Part shown: positions 19,204 through 28,040 of the stretch, piece by piece
How the letters are laid out: every line of letters starts with the position of its first letter
How positions within the stretch are numbered: position 1 is the stretch's first letter
DNA from: Kalymmatonema hyalinum WJT4-NPBG1
Lineage (GTDB): Bacteria > Cyanobacteriota > Cyanobacteriia > Cyanobacteriales > Nostocaceae
Direction: 5' to 3'
NCBI GenBank assembly: GCA_019359075.1
Contig: JAHHIB010000076.1
Span: forward strand, 1 to 43,570
DNA length: 43,570 bases
Position numbers and translations under genes: made by a program
The notes under the pieces: model-generated
Told to the model about the DNA's origin: nothing
The model's database searches: none
The model's input: only the letters and a program-made list of their open reading frames with translations

Positions 19204-19746
19204 GATTCCTTGCTCTCATGAAAGCGCTTTTCCCTATGGTTCTGTAAAAACAGTGATCACAGCTATTCAAAAGCGCCTATTGACACAAATCAAGTAAGAT
19301 GAATTTCCGTTCGCGGGAAGTCCAGCTCTACGAGCAACGTGTATTTGTTAAAAACTTAGCTTAGAGTCGGGATAAAAGCGCGATAGGATTTTTCTGGTAA
19401 TACCCATCGGTCGGTCAGGTAGACGAGGCGTGAAACTGGTACAGGAAGTCTAACAAGATTGACCAACTGTATCTACCGATGTAAAGCTCAAAGTACGCAA
19501 AACTCTATGAAATGAACACGCCCAGTAATTATGTACTTGCTGAAGGAAGTTTTTTTCAATAGAGTCAGTCGCAGTATATAATTTTGTCGCCTCATAATAG
19601 TTGAGGACAGCAATTTTTGCCAGTTAGGGTAGCTGCAATTGTAGTGAAACAGCCCAAGAAAATCTGATGACGGGCATTTGCCCTTCAGCACTTCTGGTGT
19701 TCAATAGCATATAGTCTCGTTGCCAATTCAAAACTAAAGGTTAAGT
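19204..19746 (+). other. Long rpsL-rpsG spacer with candidate structured RNA and promoter
   Basis: This part of the spacer lacks a credible gene. At 19405-19481 three helices nest without crossing: CATCGGT/ACCGATG (outer, 7 bp), GGTCA/TGACC (5 bp) and TAGAC/GTCTA (5 bp), with a small CTG-GTA-CAG hairpin at the tip. A TATAAT at 19577-19582 could be the -10 box of an rpsG promoter, with a poor -35. A 16-codon frame starts at an ATG at 19512, without a visible ribosome-binding site. The E. coli S7 protein represses through the rpsL-rpsG intercistronic RNA, so a regulatory role is reasonable but unproven. Confidence 0.4.
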
Positions 19747-20217
19747 ATGTCTCGTCGTGGTGTTATTCAAAAGCGTCCGGTTCCGCCTGACTCGGTATAT
19801 AACAGTCGCCTTGTCAGCATGATAGTTAGGCGGATAATGCGTCATGGCAAAAAATCTCTAGCATCACGCATTGTTTATGATGCTATGAAAACAATTGAGG
19901 AACGGACTGGAAGCGATCCGTTGGAAACCTTTGAAAGAGCTGTGCGTAACGCCACGCCTTTGGTAGAAGTCAAAGCTCGCCGAGTTGGTGGGGCGACCTA
20001 CCAAGTCCCTATGGAAGTGCGTGCCGAACGGGGGACAACCCTAGCAATGCGTTGGTTGGTGCAGTTTTCAAGATCAAGACCAGGTCGTACAATGGCAAGC
20101 AGGCTGGCAAATGAATTAATGGATGCTGCCAACGAAACCGGGAACGCGATTCGCAAACGTGAAGAAACGCACCGGATGGCAGAAGCCAACAAAGCCTTTG
20201 CTCACTATCGTTACTAA
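19747..20217 (+). CDS. rpsG: 30S ribosomal protein S7
   Basis: S7 binds the 3' domain of 16S rRNA and nucleates head assembly of the small subunit. The protein is 156 aa, the normal bacterial length, starting [20 protein letters not shown], with conserved [19 protein letters not shown] and the C-terminal [23 protein letters not shown] lies 6 nt before the ATG. It begins the second half of the split str cluster, 138 bp upstream of fusA. The spacer towards fusA contains twin palindromes and a TATAAT. In E. coli S7 is the autogenous repressor of this operon. Confidence 0.98.
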   Translation: MSRRGVIQKRPVPPDSVYNSRLVSMIVRRIMRHGKKSLASRIVYDAMKTIEERTGSDPLETFERAVRNATPLVEVKARRVGGATYQVPMEVRAERGTTLAMRWLVQFSRSRPGRTMASRLANELMDAANETGNAIRKREETHRMAEANKAFAHYRY

Positions 20218-20226
20218 GTAGTAAAC

Positions 20227-20257
20227 CGATATATCGTAATTGAAGAGCGATATATCG
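20227..20257 (+). promoter_or_regulatory. Twin 10-bp palindromes, 21 bp centre to centre
   Basis: CGATATATCG occurs twice, at 20227-20236 and 20248-20257, separated by 11 bp. Two identical palindromes two helical turns apart look like a paired dimer-binding site. They lie 37 bp and more upstream of a TATAAT at 20294-20299 before fusA. Because each copy is self-complementary, the pair could instead form a 10-bp hairpin in the rpsG-fusA transcript, without a T-tract. Confidence 0.45.
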
Positions 20258-20293
20258 TGTCTTTACTAGAAAAAGACGGTTTTCCGTAAAAGA

Positions 20294-20299
20294 TATAAT
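20294..20299 (+). promoter_or_regulatory. Possible -10 box upstream of fusA
   Basis: TATAAT within the palindrome AGATATAATATCT (20291-20303). There is no consensus -35 at 16-18 bp upstream, so if active it may need an activator. Low certainty. Confidence 0.3.
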
Positions 20300-20355
20300 A
20301 TCTTAACAAAGTGTAATATACAAGATACATGAGCCGAAAACTATAGGAGGCAGCT

Positions 20356-22434
20356 GTGGCACGTACGAACCCGCTAGAGAGAGTACGCAATATTGGTATT
20401 GCGGCGCATATAGATGCGGGCAAAACAACGACAACAGAGAGAATATTATTTTACTCTGGGATAATTCATAAGATTGGTGAAGTCCATGAAGGAACCGCTG
20501 TCACCGACTGGATGGAACAGGAACGGGAGCGGGGAATTACCATCACAGCTGCTGCAATTAGCACCAGCTGGAAAAATCATCAAATTAACATTATTGATAC
20601 TCCAGGACACGTAGACTTCACGATTGAAGTGGAACGTTCCATGCGGGTACTTGATGGTGTAATTACAGTTTTATGTTCTGTAGGCGGTGTGCAGCCACAA
20701 ACAGAAACGGTGTGGCGTCAAGCAGATCGCTATAAAGTGCCTCGCATCATTTTTATCAACAAGATGGATCGCACGGGGGCGAACTTCTATAGAGTTTTCG
20801 ATCAAGTGCGCGATCGCCTGCGAACTAATGCCATCGCCATTCAGTTGCCCATTGGCAGTGAAACCGAGTTCAAGGGTATTGTTGACCTGGTGAAGATGAG
20901 TGCATACATCTACAGCAACGACCAAGGAACCGATATCCAAGAAACGGACATCCCCGAAGATCTGCTCTCTCAGGTAGAAGAGTACCGCACTAAATTGATT
21001 GAGGCGGTATCGGAAACCGATGATGAACTGATGAACAAGTACTTCGAGGGCGTGGAACTCACCGAAGACGAAATCCGCAAAGCTCTACGTAAAGGTACGA
21101 TTACAGGTAGTATTGTGCCAGTACTTTGCGGCTCGGCATTTAAAAACAAAGGTGTACAACTGCTGTTAGATGGGGTAGTAGATTACCTGCCAGCACCAAT
21201 CGATGTACCGCCAATTCAAGGTACACTGCCAAATGGTGAAACTGTTGAGCGCCGCGCCGACGACAACGAACCCCTGTCGGCTCTAGCGTTCAAGATTATG
21301 GCTGACCCCTACGGTCGTCTAACCTTCGTTCGTGTTTATTCCGGTGTTCTGAAGAAGGGCAGCTACGTCCTCAATGCCACTAAGAACAAGAAAGAACGAA
21401 TTTCTCGTTTAGTGATTTTGAAAGCAGATGACCGGATTGACGTAGATGAAATGCGGGCAGGCGATTTGGGAGCCGCGTTGGGATTGAAAGACACCTTGAC
21501 AGGTGACACACTTTCTGATGAAGGCTCGCCAGTGATTCTGGAATCGCTGTTTATTCCGGAGCCTGTGATCTCGGTGGCGGTTGAACCCAAAACCAAGAAC
21601 GACATGGACAAACTGTCCAAGGCTCTGCAATCTCTCTCGGAAGAAGACCCCACCTTCCGCGTTCACGTCGATCCGGAAACCAATCAAACCGTGATTGCAG
21701 GCATGGGAGAACTCCACCTGGAAATTCTCGTAGACCGGATGTTACGGGAATTCAAAGTGGAAGCGAACGTCGGTGCGCCGCAAGTCGCTTACCGCGAAAC
21801 AATTCGCAAGCCGGTTAACAGAGTTGAAGGTAAATTCATCCGCCAAAGCGGTGGTAAAGGTCAGTACGGTCACGTTGTGATCGACTTGGAGCCAGGACAA
21901 CCAGGCACCGGCTTTGAATTCGTCTCTAAGATTGTTGGCGGTACTGTACCTAAAGAGTACATCGGACCAGCAGAACAGGGAATGAAAGAAAGCTGCGAAT
22001 CGGGTGTTCTAGCTGGATATCCGCTTATTGACGTGAAAGCGACGCTGGTCGATGGGTCTTACCACGATGTAGACTCTTCGGAAATGGCTTTCAAAATCGC
22101 TGGCTCAATGGCGATGAAGGAAGCAGTCCTGAAAGCTGCACCCGTCCTGTTAGAGCCTATGATGAAAGTTGAGGTAGAAGTTCCGGAAAACTTCCTTGGG
22201 GATGTCATGGGCGACCTCAATTCCCGTCGTGGGCAAATTGAGGGCATGGGATCTGAGCAAGGTCTTGCCAAAGTGACTGCGAAAGTCCCATTGGCAGAAA
22301 TGTTTGGCTACGCCACTGACATCCGGTCGAAGACCCAAGGTCGGGGTATCTTCTCAATGGAGTTTAGCAACTATGAAGAAGTGCCTCGCAACGTGGCTGA
22401 GGCAATCATAGCTAAAAGCAAAGGGAACGCTTAG
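20356..22434 (+). CDS. fusA: Translation elongation factor G
   Basis: The GTPase that drives ribosomal translocation and, with RRF, ribosome recycling. At 692 aa it has the full five-domain length. The G-domain motifs are visible: G1 [14 protein letters not shown], the GITI switch region, G3 DTPGHVDFT and G4 NKMDR. Domain II follows from about residue 290. The domain IV signature is present in [16 protein letters not shown], and the C-terminal domain V contains [13 protein letters not shown]. The start is GTG, chosen because a very good AGGAGG lies 5 nt upstream. The gap to tuf is 22 bp with its own ribosome-binding site, so the two are cotranscribed. Some cyanobacteria carry additional EF-G paralogues. 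The position in the str cluster marks this as the housekeeping copy. Confidence 0.98.
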   Translation: MARTNPLERVRNIGIAAHIDAGKTTTTERILFYSGIIHKIGEVHEGTAVTDWMEQERERGITITAAAISTSWKNHQINIIDTPGHVDFTIEVERSMRVLDGVITVLCSVGGVQPQTETVWRQADRYKVPRIIFINKMDRTGANFYRVFDQVRDRLRTNAIAIQLPIGSETEFKGIVDLVKMSAYIYSNDQGTDIQETDIPEDLLSQVEEYRTKLIEAVSETDDELMNKYFEGVELTEDEIRKALRKGTITGSIVPVLCGSAFKNKGVQLLLDGVVDYLPAPIDVPPIQGTLPNGETVERRADDNEPLSALAFKIMADPYGRLTFVRVYSGVLKKGSYVLNATKNKKERISRLVILKADDRIDVDEMRAGDLGAALGLKDTLTGDTLSDEGSPVILESLFIPEPVISVAVEPKTKNDMDKLSKALQSLSEEDPTFRVHVDPETNQTVIAGMGELHLEILVDRMLREFKVEANVGAPQVAYRETIRKPVNRVEGKFIRQSGGKGQYGHVVIDLEPGQPGTGFEFVSKIVGGTVPKEYIGPAEQGMKESCESGVLAGYPLIDVKATLVDGSYHDVDSSEMAFKIAGSMAMKEAVLKAAPVLLEPMMKVEVEVPENFLGDVMGDLNSRRGQIEGMGSEQGLAKVTAKVPLAEMFGYATDIRSKTQGRGIFSMEFSNYEEVPRNVAEAIIAKSKGNA

Positions 22435-22456
22435 TTAGTAAAGGAAATTAGCATTC

Positions 22457-23686
22457 ATGGCACGCGCAAAGTTTGAACGGAATAAACCCCACGTTAACAT
22501 CGGTACTGTTGGCCACGTTGACCATGGTAAAACCACATTAACAGCAGCCATCACCATGACTTTGGCGGCTCTAGGTCAGGCTGTAGCTAAAGGCTATGAC
22601 CAAATCGATAACGCGCCAGAAGAAAAGGCGCGGGGTATTACCATCAATACTGCTCACGTTGAGTATGAAACCCAAAATCGGCACTATGCTCACGTAGACT
22701 GCCCCGGGCACGCTGACTATGTGAAGAATATGATCACCGGCGCTGCCCAGATGGATGGTGGTATTCTGGTGGTTGCTGCTACCGATGGCCCTATGCCCCA
22801 GACCCGCGAACACATCCTGTTGGCAAAACAGGTAGGCGTTCCCAGCTTGGTTGTCTTCTTAAACAAGGAAGACTTGATGGATGACGAAGAACTGCTGGAA
22901 CTAGTGGAGCTAGAACTTCGAGAATTGCTTACCAGCTATGATTTTCCTGGGGATGACATTCCCATTATCAAAGGATCAGGTTTACAGGCATTGGAAGCAA
23001 TGACTGCTAACCCCAAAACACAAAGGGGTGACAATAAGTGGGTAGACAAAATCTACGAATTGATGGACGCGGTAGATAGCTTTATTCCTACCCCAGAACG
23101 GGATGTAGATAAGCCCTTCTTGATGGCTGTAGAAGATGTGTTCTCCATCACAGGTCGTGGTACCGTAGCTACCGGACGTATTGAGCGGGGTAAAGTCAAG
23201 ATCGGCGATAACGTCGAACTTATAGGCATTAGAGCGACTCGCGCCACCACTGTCACCGGGATCGAGATGTTTAAGAAGAGTCTTGATGAAGGTATGGCTG
23301 GTGATAACGCCGGAATTCTGTTACGCGGTATACAGAAAGCTGATATAGAACGAGGCATGGTCATCGCTAAGCCTGGTTCTATTACCCCTCACACCCAATT
23401 TGAAGGTGAAGTGTACGTCCTGACAGAAAAAGAAGGCGGTCGGAAAACTCCCTTCTTCTCAGGCTACCGTCCTCAGTTCTACGTGCGGACAACCGATGTG
23501 ACCGGCACAATCAAAGCCTTCACAGCTGATGATGGCAGTGAGGCGGAAATGGTCATGCCCGGAGACCGCATCAAGGTGACGGTGGAACTGATCAACGCGA
23601 TCGCGATTGAGCAAGGAATGCGCTTCGCAATTCGCGAAGGCGGTCGTACCATTGGTGCTGGTGTTGTTTCCAAAATCCTCAAGTAG
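22457..23686 (+). CDS. tuf: Translation elongation factor Tu
   Basis: Delivers aminoacyl-tRNA to the ribosomal A site as a GTP complex. At 409 aa it is the typical cyanobacterial and plastid length, slightly longer than the E. coli protein because of an insertion in the G domain (region around [14 protein letters not shown]). GTP motifs are [20 protein letters not shown] and NKEDL. The tRNA and domain 2 region begins at about residue 215 ([22 protein letters not shown]), and domain 3 ends in [15 protein letters not shown]. An AAAGGA ribosome-binding site lies about 10 nt upstream of the ATG. It follows fusA in one transcription unit and is followed by a hairpin with a T-run before rpsJ. Confidence 0.98.
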   Translation: MARAKFERNKPHVNIGTVGHVDHGKTTLTAAITMTLAALGQAVAKGYDQIDNAPEEKARGITINTAHVEYETQNRHYAHVDCPGHADYVKNMITGAAQMDGGILVVAATDGPMPQTREHILLAKQVGVPSLVVFLNKEDLMDDEELLELVELELRELLTSYDFPGDDIPIIKGSGLQALEAMTANPKTQRGDNKWVDKIYELMDAVDSFIPTPERDVDKPFLMAVEDVFSITGRGTVATGRIERGKVKIGDNVELIGIRATRATTVTGIEMFKKSLDEGMAGDNAGILLRGIQKADIERGMVIAKPGSITPHTQFEGEVYVLTEKEGGRKTPFFSGYRPQFYVRTTDVTGTIKAFTADDGSEAEMVMPGDRIKVTVELINAIAIEQGMRFAIREGGRTIGAGVVSKILK

Positions 23687-23704
23687 CACCTTTGCACTTT
23701 AATT

Positions 23705-23746
23705 AAAAGAGGAGCAGAGATGGTATAATATACGCTCTGCTCTTTT
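23705..23746 (+). terminator. Hairpin with T-run between tuf and rpsJ, TATAAT in the loop
   Basis: GAGCAGAG (23712-23719) pairs with CTCTGCTC (23735-23742). Outward pairing continues with A-T and G-T pairs to TTTT. The 15-nt loop contains TATAAT (23724-23729), a possible -10 box for rpsJ, though no good -35 stands 17 bp upstream. It could act as a partial terminator that adjusts S10 against EF-Tu. Confidence 0.6.
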
Positions 23747-23862
23747 CGCGTCTATAAACGCGTTATGCACCAGGATAGGGGATTGGGAAGGATATTTCCC
23801 AGTCGCTAGTCCCTATGCCCCAATCCCTAAATAACTACTCATCCGAACCAAAACAATTAAAG

Positions 23863-24180
23863 ATGGCAACTCTACAGCAGCAAAAGATTAGAATTCGCTT
23901 ACAGGCGTTTGACCGCCGCTTGCTTGATACATCTTGCGAGAAGATTGTAGACACAGCAAACCGCACCAATGCAACAGCGATAGGACCTATTCCTTTACCC
24001 ACGAAACGCCGAATCTACTGTGTGTTGCGATCGCCCCACGTAGACAAGGACTCACGGGAACATTTTGAAACTCGCACCCATCGTCGGATTATCGATATTT
24101 ACCAGCCTTCTTCTAAAACTATTGATGCCTTGATGAAACTGGATCTTCCATCCGGTGTGGACATTGAAGTGAAGCTGTAA
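23863..24180 (+). CDS. rpsJ: 30S ribosomal protein S10
   Basis: S10 is a head protein of the small subunit and, as NusE, a component of antitermination complexes. The ATG at 23863 gives [20 protein letters not shown] and a 105-aa protein, the normal cyanobacterial length. The frame is open upstream to 23815, but that extension (rich in Asn and Ser) comes from a repeat of the CCCCAATCCCTAA type and is not part of S10. Conserved segments are [21 protein letters not shown] and [20 protein letters not shown]. In many cyanobacteria rpsJ follows tuf, as here, rather than heading the S10 operon. A terminator at 24280-24312 ends the cluster. Confidence 0.97.
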   Translation: MATLQQQKIRIRLQAFDRRLLDTSCEKIVDTANRTNATAIGPIPLPTKRRIYCVLRSPHVDKDSREHFETRTHRRIIDIYQPSSKTIDALMKLDLPSGVDIEVKL

Positions 24181-24279
24181 TTATTCATTAGTCAGAGGTT
24201 ATAGGTTAGAGGTTAGTCCTACTTTTTAACAACCAATAACTAACAACTAAGACAAGAATTTAATTGTATAAAGAATGAC

Positions 24280-24312
24280 AAAGCCTTGAAGAAATATATT
24301 TCAGGGCTTTTT
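24280..24312 (+). terminator. Terminator ending the str cluster
   Basis: AAAGCCTTGAA and TTCAGGGCTTT form an 11-bp stem with one G-T pair, followed by TT-rich sequence, 100 nt past the rpsJ stop codon. Confidence 0.7.
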
Positions 24313-24406
24313 ATTACCTTTAAAATTGAAATGATAGAATGAAGAAAAAGCACGGGAAAAGCAGAGAATAAAAGCTTTTTAGGATTAAAATTATACCAAG
24401 GTAACA

Positions 24407-25057
24407 ATGACATCCTCTTCTAAAATTGCAGTTTGCGAACTACCTCTGTTCCCGTTACCGGAAGTCGTTCTATTTCCGACAAGACCCTTGCCTTTGCATA
24501 TCTTTGAATTTCGCTATCGAATCCTAATGAACACAATTTTGGAGAGCGATCGCAGGTTCGGGGTCTTGATGGTAGATCCGATCAGAGGTACGATTGCCAA
24601 TGTGGGCTGCTGTGCGGAAATTATTCATTATCAGCGGCTACCAGATGACCGAATGAAAATGCTGACGTTGGGTCAACAAAGATTTCGCGTCTTAGAGTAT
24701 GTTCGTGAAAAGCCATATCGAGTCGGTTTGGTTGAGTGGATTGAAGACCATCCTCCCGCCAAAGATTTACGACCATTGGCTACTGATGTAGAACAACTGC
24801 TGCGAGATGTTGTGCGTCTGTCAGCTAAGTTAACTGAGCAAAACATCGAACTGCCAGAAGATTTGCCAGATTTACCAATAGAGCTATCTTACTGGGTAGC
24901 TAGTAACCTTTACGGTGTTGCTACAGAGCAGCAGGCATTGCTAGAAACGCAAGACACTGCTGCTCGTTTGGAACGCGAAGCAGAAATTTTGACTTCTACT
25001 CGCAATCACCTCGCTGCTCGTACTGTTCTCAAAGACACCTTGAATGAGAAGTTGTGA
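24407..25057 (+). CDS. LON peptidase substrate-binding domain protein
   Basis: A 216-aa stand-alone version of the N-terminal (LAN/PUA-like) domain of Lon protease, without ATPase or protease domains. The family signature is clear: LPLFPLPEVVLFPTRPLPLHIFEFRYR near the start, then FGVLMVDP and a GCCAEI stretch, then QQRFRVLEYV, with a helical C-terminal part (residues about 115-210). Such proteins are widespread in cyanobacteria and plants, but their role is not well defined. Substrate recognition or adaptor function for proteolysis is usually assumed. The ATG start at 24407 lacks a strong Shine-Dalgarno sequence, although AAGG lies 7 nt upstream. Transcription is probably separate from the str cluster because of the terminator before it. 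Confidence 0.92.
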   Translation: MTSSSKIAVCELPLFPLPEVVLFPTRPLPLHIFEFRYRILMNTILESDRRFGVLMVDPIRGTIANVGCCAEIIHYQRLPDDRMKMLTLGQQRFRVLEYVREKPYRVGLVEWIEDHPPAKDLRPLATDVEQLLRDVVRLSAKLTEQNIELPEDLPDLPIELSYWVASNLYGVATEQQALLETQDTAARLEREAEILTSTRNHLAARTVLKDTLNEKL

Positions 25058-25107
25058 ATTGTAAGTGGTTATTAGTTATTAATCATTTATGTCCCAACAA
25101 CTAACTA

Positions 25108-25998
25108 TTAACCACTAACGCCTTTATTGAGGGCACTAATAGGCAAAACGTTGTAAGTGCCGAAGATTTTTAATATCTCTGTGCAGGGAGATATTTCTGC
25201 TAAAGCAGATTGAACTTGTGGTTCAGATGCATCTGCTTCCATATCTATAAAAAATAGGTATTCTCCAAGAGAACGCTTCGTCGGACGAGACTCAATTTTA
25301 CTGAGATTAATGCCTATATGAGCTAACACTTGTAAAGGTTTTACCAGTGCTCCCGGTATATTAGCAGGAGTACTGAAAGCAAGGGAAGTGTGACTTGCAC
25401 GTCCCGAACAACTGGGGCGGGCGTCTGGCATATGACTTTGGCTTACCACCCAGAAGCGAGTACAGTTTTCAGGATAATCGTTAATACCGCTAGCTAGTAT
25501 AGGCAGGTTGTATAGTTGCGCCGCACGTTGAGATGAGATAGCCGCCACCGTCAAGTCCTGCTCTAGTTGCAGGAGCGCCTCGGTTGTGGAATTGGTTGGA
25601 ATAAGCTGTACATTGGGGAGTAACCGCTCCAACCATCCCTGACATTGTGCTAGGGCTTGGGGGTGAGAATAAACTGTTTTGACTTCCTCCAAGGTTTGAG
25701 CGCAGGAAATTAATGTATGAGCAATTGGCATGACCAAAGCTAACTGAATTTGCAAACTATTTAGTTGCCACAGTGTATCCAGCGTCATGGTCACACTACC
25801 TTCAATAGAATTTTCCACAGGCACAACAGCCAACTTTGCCTGACCTTTATCGACGGCTCGCAATGTCTGAGCGATGCTGGGATAAGGGCATAAGATAGCT
25901 TCAACTCCTGTAGTTTTAGTAAGCCAATTGAGATAAAGAAGAGCCGCTTGTTCTGCGTAAGTGCCAGGAGGTCCTAAATGTGCAATTGATAAAGTCAT
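25108..25998 (-). CDS. pheA: Prephenate dehydratase
   Basis: Converts prephenate to phenylpyruvate in phenylalanine biosynthesis. Monofunctional type without a chorismate mutase domain, 296 aa. The N-terminus MTLSIAHLGPPGTYAEQAAL is the canonical start. The frame extends 13 codons further to a TTG, which I rejected. The catalytic domain shows VPVENSIEGSV and the catalytic Thr in NCTRFWVVS. The C-terminal ACT domain has the GAL-type motif (NIPGALVKPLQVL) and ESRPTKRSLGEY, the phenylalanine-binding ESRP motif, so feedback inhibition by Phe is expected. It runs convergently to the LON-domain gene and divergently from the DUF1997 gene. Confidence 0.95.
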   Translation of the reverse strand: MTLSIAHLGPPGTYAEQAALLYLNWLTKTTGVEAILCPYPSIAQTLRAVDKGQAKLAVVPVENSIEGSVTMTLDTLWQLNSLQIQLALVMPIAHTLISCAQTLEEVKTVYSHPQALAQCQGWLERLLPNVQLIPTNSTTEALLQLEQDLTVAAISSQRAAQLYNLPILASGINDYPENCTRFWVVSQSHMPDARPSCSGRASHTSLAFSTPANIPGALVKPLQVLAHIGINLSKIESRPTKRSLGEYLFFIDMEADASEPQVQSALAEISPCTEILKIFGTYNVLPISALNKGVSG

Positions 25999-26161
25999 AG
26001 AGTTTAGTTTTGTGTGGATAGTTTGATTTGTATTCAATTTTATGAGTTGTAATCAGACATCATAAACTTCTTTCCACACGAATCATTTATTAAGTCATAA
26101 CCAATGACTGATAACATAATTTCTTAAGAAAATATTACAATTATTTAACAGATATTTTAAT

Positions 26162-26749
26162 ATGCTCATGCCTACTCGGTTTACTGCCTCTCAATCGGTT
26201 GAAATTGCTATCCCAGAGCAACCTATTCCAATTCACCACTACTTGCGTCAGCCTCAACGCTTGGTTAACGCTTTAGTTGACCCTACTCGTATTCAGCAAC
26301 TGAGTACGGAAATTTTTCGCTTGAAAATGCGTCCTCTAAACTTTATGTCACTCAGCATTCAACCAACTGTAGACATGAGAGTCTGGGCTGAATCAAATGG
26401 AACGATTCATGTGCGATCGCTAAGTTGTGAAATCCTTGGTATAGAGTATATCAACCAACGCTTTGCGTTAAATTTAAAAGGGCATTTGTCTCCTGAGCAG
26501 CAAGGTATTAATACCCTTTTAAAAGGAAGAGCCGATTTAGAAGTGTTAGTAGATTTACCACCGCCATTTTCCTATATGCCCAAGCCAATATTAGAAGCAA
26601 CAGGCAGTGGTTTGCTCAAGAGTGTTTTGTTGACTATTAAGCAAAGATTGCTACATCAACTCCTAGCAGATTATCGCCGTTGGGTGATGTTGCAAACGCC
26701 AGAAAAAGGGCTTGATGATCAAAGTCTCCCCATCCTCAATCCGGACTAG
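26162..26749 (+). CDS. DUF1997 family protein
   Basis: A 195-aa soluble protein of the DUF1997 family, found in cyanobacteria and plastids. Recognisable segments are HYLRQPQRLVNALVDPTRI, FRLKMRPLNFMSLSIQPTVD and RVWAESNGTIHVRS, then a region of beta-strands, and a C-terminal helix with LKSVLLTIKQRLLHQLLADYRRW. The beta-rich middle followed by a helix recalls START/SRPBCC-like proteins, but I cannot confirm the fold. No catalytic residues are evident and the function is unknown. The ATG at 26162 is followed by a second in-frame ATG two codons later (26168), either of which may be used. It is divergent from pheA with a 163-bp shared spacer. Confidence 0.85.
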   Translation: MLMPTRFTASQSVEIAIPEQPIPIHHYLRQPQRLVNALVDPTRIQQLSTEIFRLKMRPLNFMSLSIQPTVDMRVWAESNGTIHVRSLSCEILGIEYINQRFALNLKGHLSPEQQGINTLLKGRADLEVLVDLPPPFSYMPKPILEATGSGLLKSVLLTIKQRLLHQLLADYRRWVMLQTPEKGLDDQSLPILNPD

Positions 26750-27144
26750 TTATTGAAAGGTTTTAGTATTTTTACATTTTGTTGACCAAACCACAGCTTT
26801 ACGTAGATATACGTAAATATCAATACAGCGTTTGATAAATTTGTGCCTTTATACTTTGTAGCTGTGCTAAGGCGCTCACAAGTAGAAGCTTTACCAACTT
26901 GTCGGAATTGTGTAGTAAAGAAATTTGTGTTTATCTCTATAAATCTGTGGTTATACCAAGCGTGAAAAAAGAATGCAACACATGAATAAGACCCTTCCCC
27001 AATCCTTATGACATAACTTATACCCCGCTCTATAAGTCATTAAAAATATGCCCTACGCGTAGGCTAGGCAAATCAGCTTCACAAAAGGAGTCTCCGAAAT
27101 CATCTTGCCAAGATACTGGGTGCCAATTAAATGTGCATGACTCT
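26750..27144. other. Spacer with repeat fragments, no gene
   Basis: Between convergent genes. It holds AT-rich sequence and short palindromes such as CCTACGCGTAGG (about 27053-27064). No coding frame is convincing. Confidence 0.4.
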
Positions 27145-27275
27145 TATACCAAGTCCGTTTAAACAGTCATCATTCACCCCATGCCTAACCCCAAGGGGAG
27201 GGGTGGTTTTGGCGTAAGCCAAAGCCGGGGTGGGGTTCTGGGGGAATAGACACTAATCAACCGGACTTGATATTA
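27145..27275. mobile_element. MITE-like element ending at the rnhB stop codon
   Basis: The ends are inverted: ATACCAAGTCCG (27146-27157) against CGGACTTGATAT (27262-27273), 11 of 12 pairs matching. Inside is a TTTGGC-GTAA-GCCAAA hairpin and complementary CCCC/GGGG blocks, typical of a dispersed palindromic element. The right end TTA (27273-27275) is the TAA stop codon of rnhB read on the minus strand. Confidence 0.6.
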
Positions 27276-28007
27276 CCTATCAGGAACTGAAATTATTTGT
27301 TTTTTCTTGCTTGTTTGAGAACACTCTGAATCAGAACTAAGTACGGTCATCTGACAAGGACGAAAGGACGTGCGATGTAATGGTGAAGGTCCGTACTGTT
27401 GTAGTGCCATCAGATGTCGTTTACTTCCATAACCCTTGTTGCGTTCCAAGTCATACATACAGTACTTTGAGGCAAGGCGAAGTATCAGGTCATCACGCCA
27501 AACTTTAGCAACAATGCTAGCAGAGGCAATAGCAACAGAGCGCTCGTCCCCCTTGACTATCGTTTGTTGCGACAGTGGCAAGTCTTTTACTAACTGATTG
27601 CCATCAATCAAACACAGAGCAGGCTGCACCTTTAGCTTGAGAATAGCGCGCTTCATTGCTAGCATCGTTGCTTGGAGAATATTCATTCGGTCAATTTCGG
27701 CTGTTGAAGCAAAACCGATTTTCCAGTCGATAGCCAGCGCCCAAATGAGCTGCGCTAGCTGAACTCTTCGAGAACTAGACAGCTTTTTACTATCTTTAAT
27801 TTGGGCTGCTATGAGTTCTGGCAAAGCCGTATCTGGTAGTATCACTGCTGCTGCCACTACAGGACCAAACAGAGATCCTCGCCCTACTTCATCCACGCCT
27901 GCAATCAGCCCTTCAATGCTTGAGTGCGTGGAAAACTCCAGCCACCTCATCTGTTTCATAGGTACTGGCAACCCAATAGAAGCAACAGCTTGCTCCGGTT
28001 CTATCAT
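27273..28007 (-). CDS. rnhB: Ribonuclease HII
   Basis: Cleaves RNA in RNA-DNA hybrids and initiates excision of misincorporated ribonucleotides. At 244 aa it is slightly long. The active-site carboxylates are visible in AGVDEVGRGSLFGPVVAAAV (the Asp-Glu pair), in CLIDGNQ (third acid) and in ASIVAKVWRDDLI (fourth). The family's KGD and GYGSKRH motifs are present. The N-terminal 30 residues before the catalytic Asp are longer than in many homologues, so translation could begin at the internal Met17. No strong Shine-Dalgarno sequence decides this. The gene follows rne at 33 bp and is surely cotranscribed with it, an arrangement conserved in cyanobacteria. Its 3' end is set by a MITE-like element that supplies the stop codon, so the last residues (QIISVPDR) may be non-native. 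Confidence 0.94.
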   Translation of the reverse strand: MIEPEQAVASIGLPVPMKQMRWLEFSTHSSIEGLIAGVDEVGRGSLFGPVVAAAVILPDTALPELIAAQIKDSKKLSSSRRVQLAQLIWALAIDWKIGFASTAEIDRMNILQATMLAMKRAILKLKVQPALCLIDGNQLVKDLPLSQQTIVKGDERSVAIASASIVAKVWRDDLILRLASKYCMYDLERNKGYGSKRHLMALQQYGPSPLHRTSFRPCQMTVLSSDSECSQTSKKKQIISVPDR

Positions 28008-28040
28008 AAGTTTGTTAACTTTCAGATGCAGTGGATTTAC

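Noticed and set aside
19280-19300. TTGACA followed by TAAGAT as an rpsG promoter
   Set aside because: The spacing is only 9 bp, too short for a sigma70 promoter.
23815-23862. N-terminal extension of S10
   Set aside because: Encoded by repeat DNA. The ATG at 23863 gives the exact family length.
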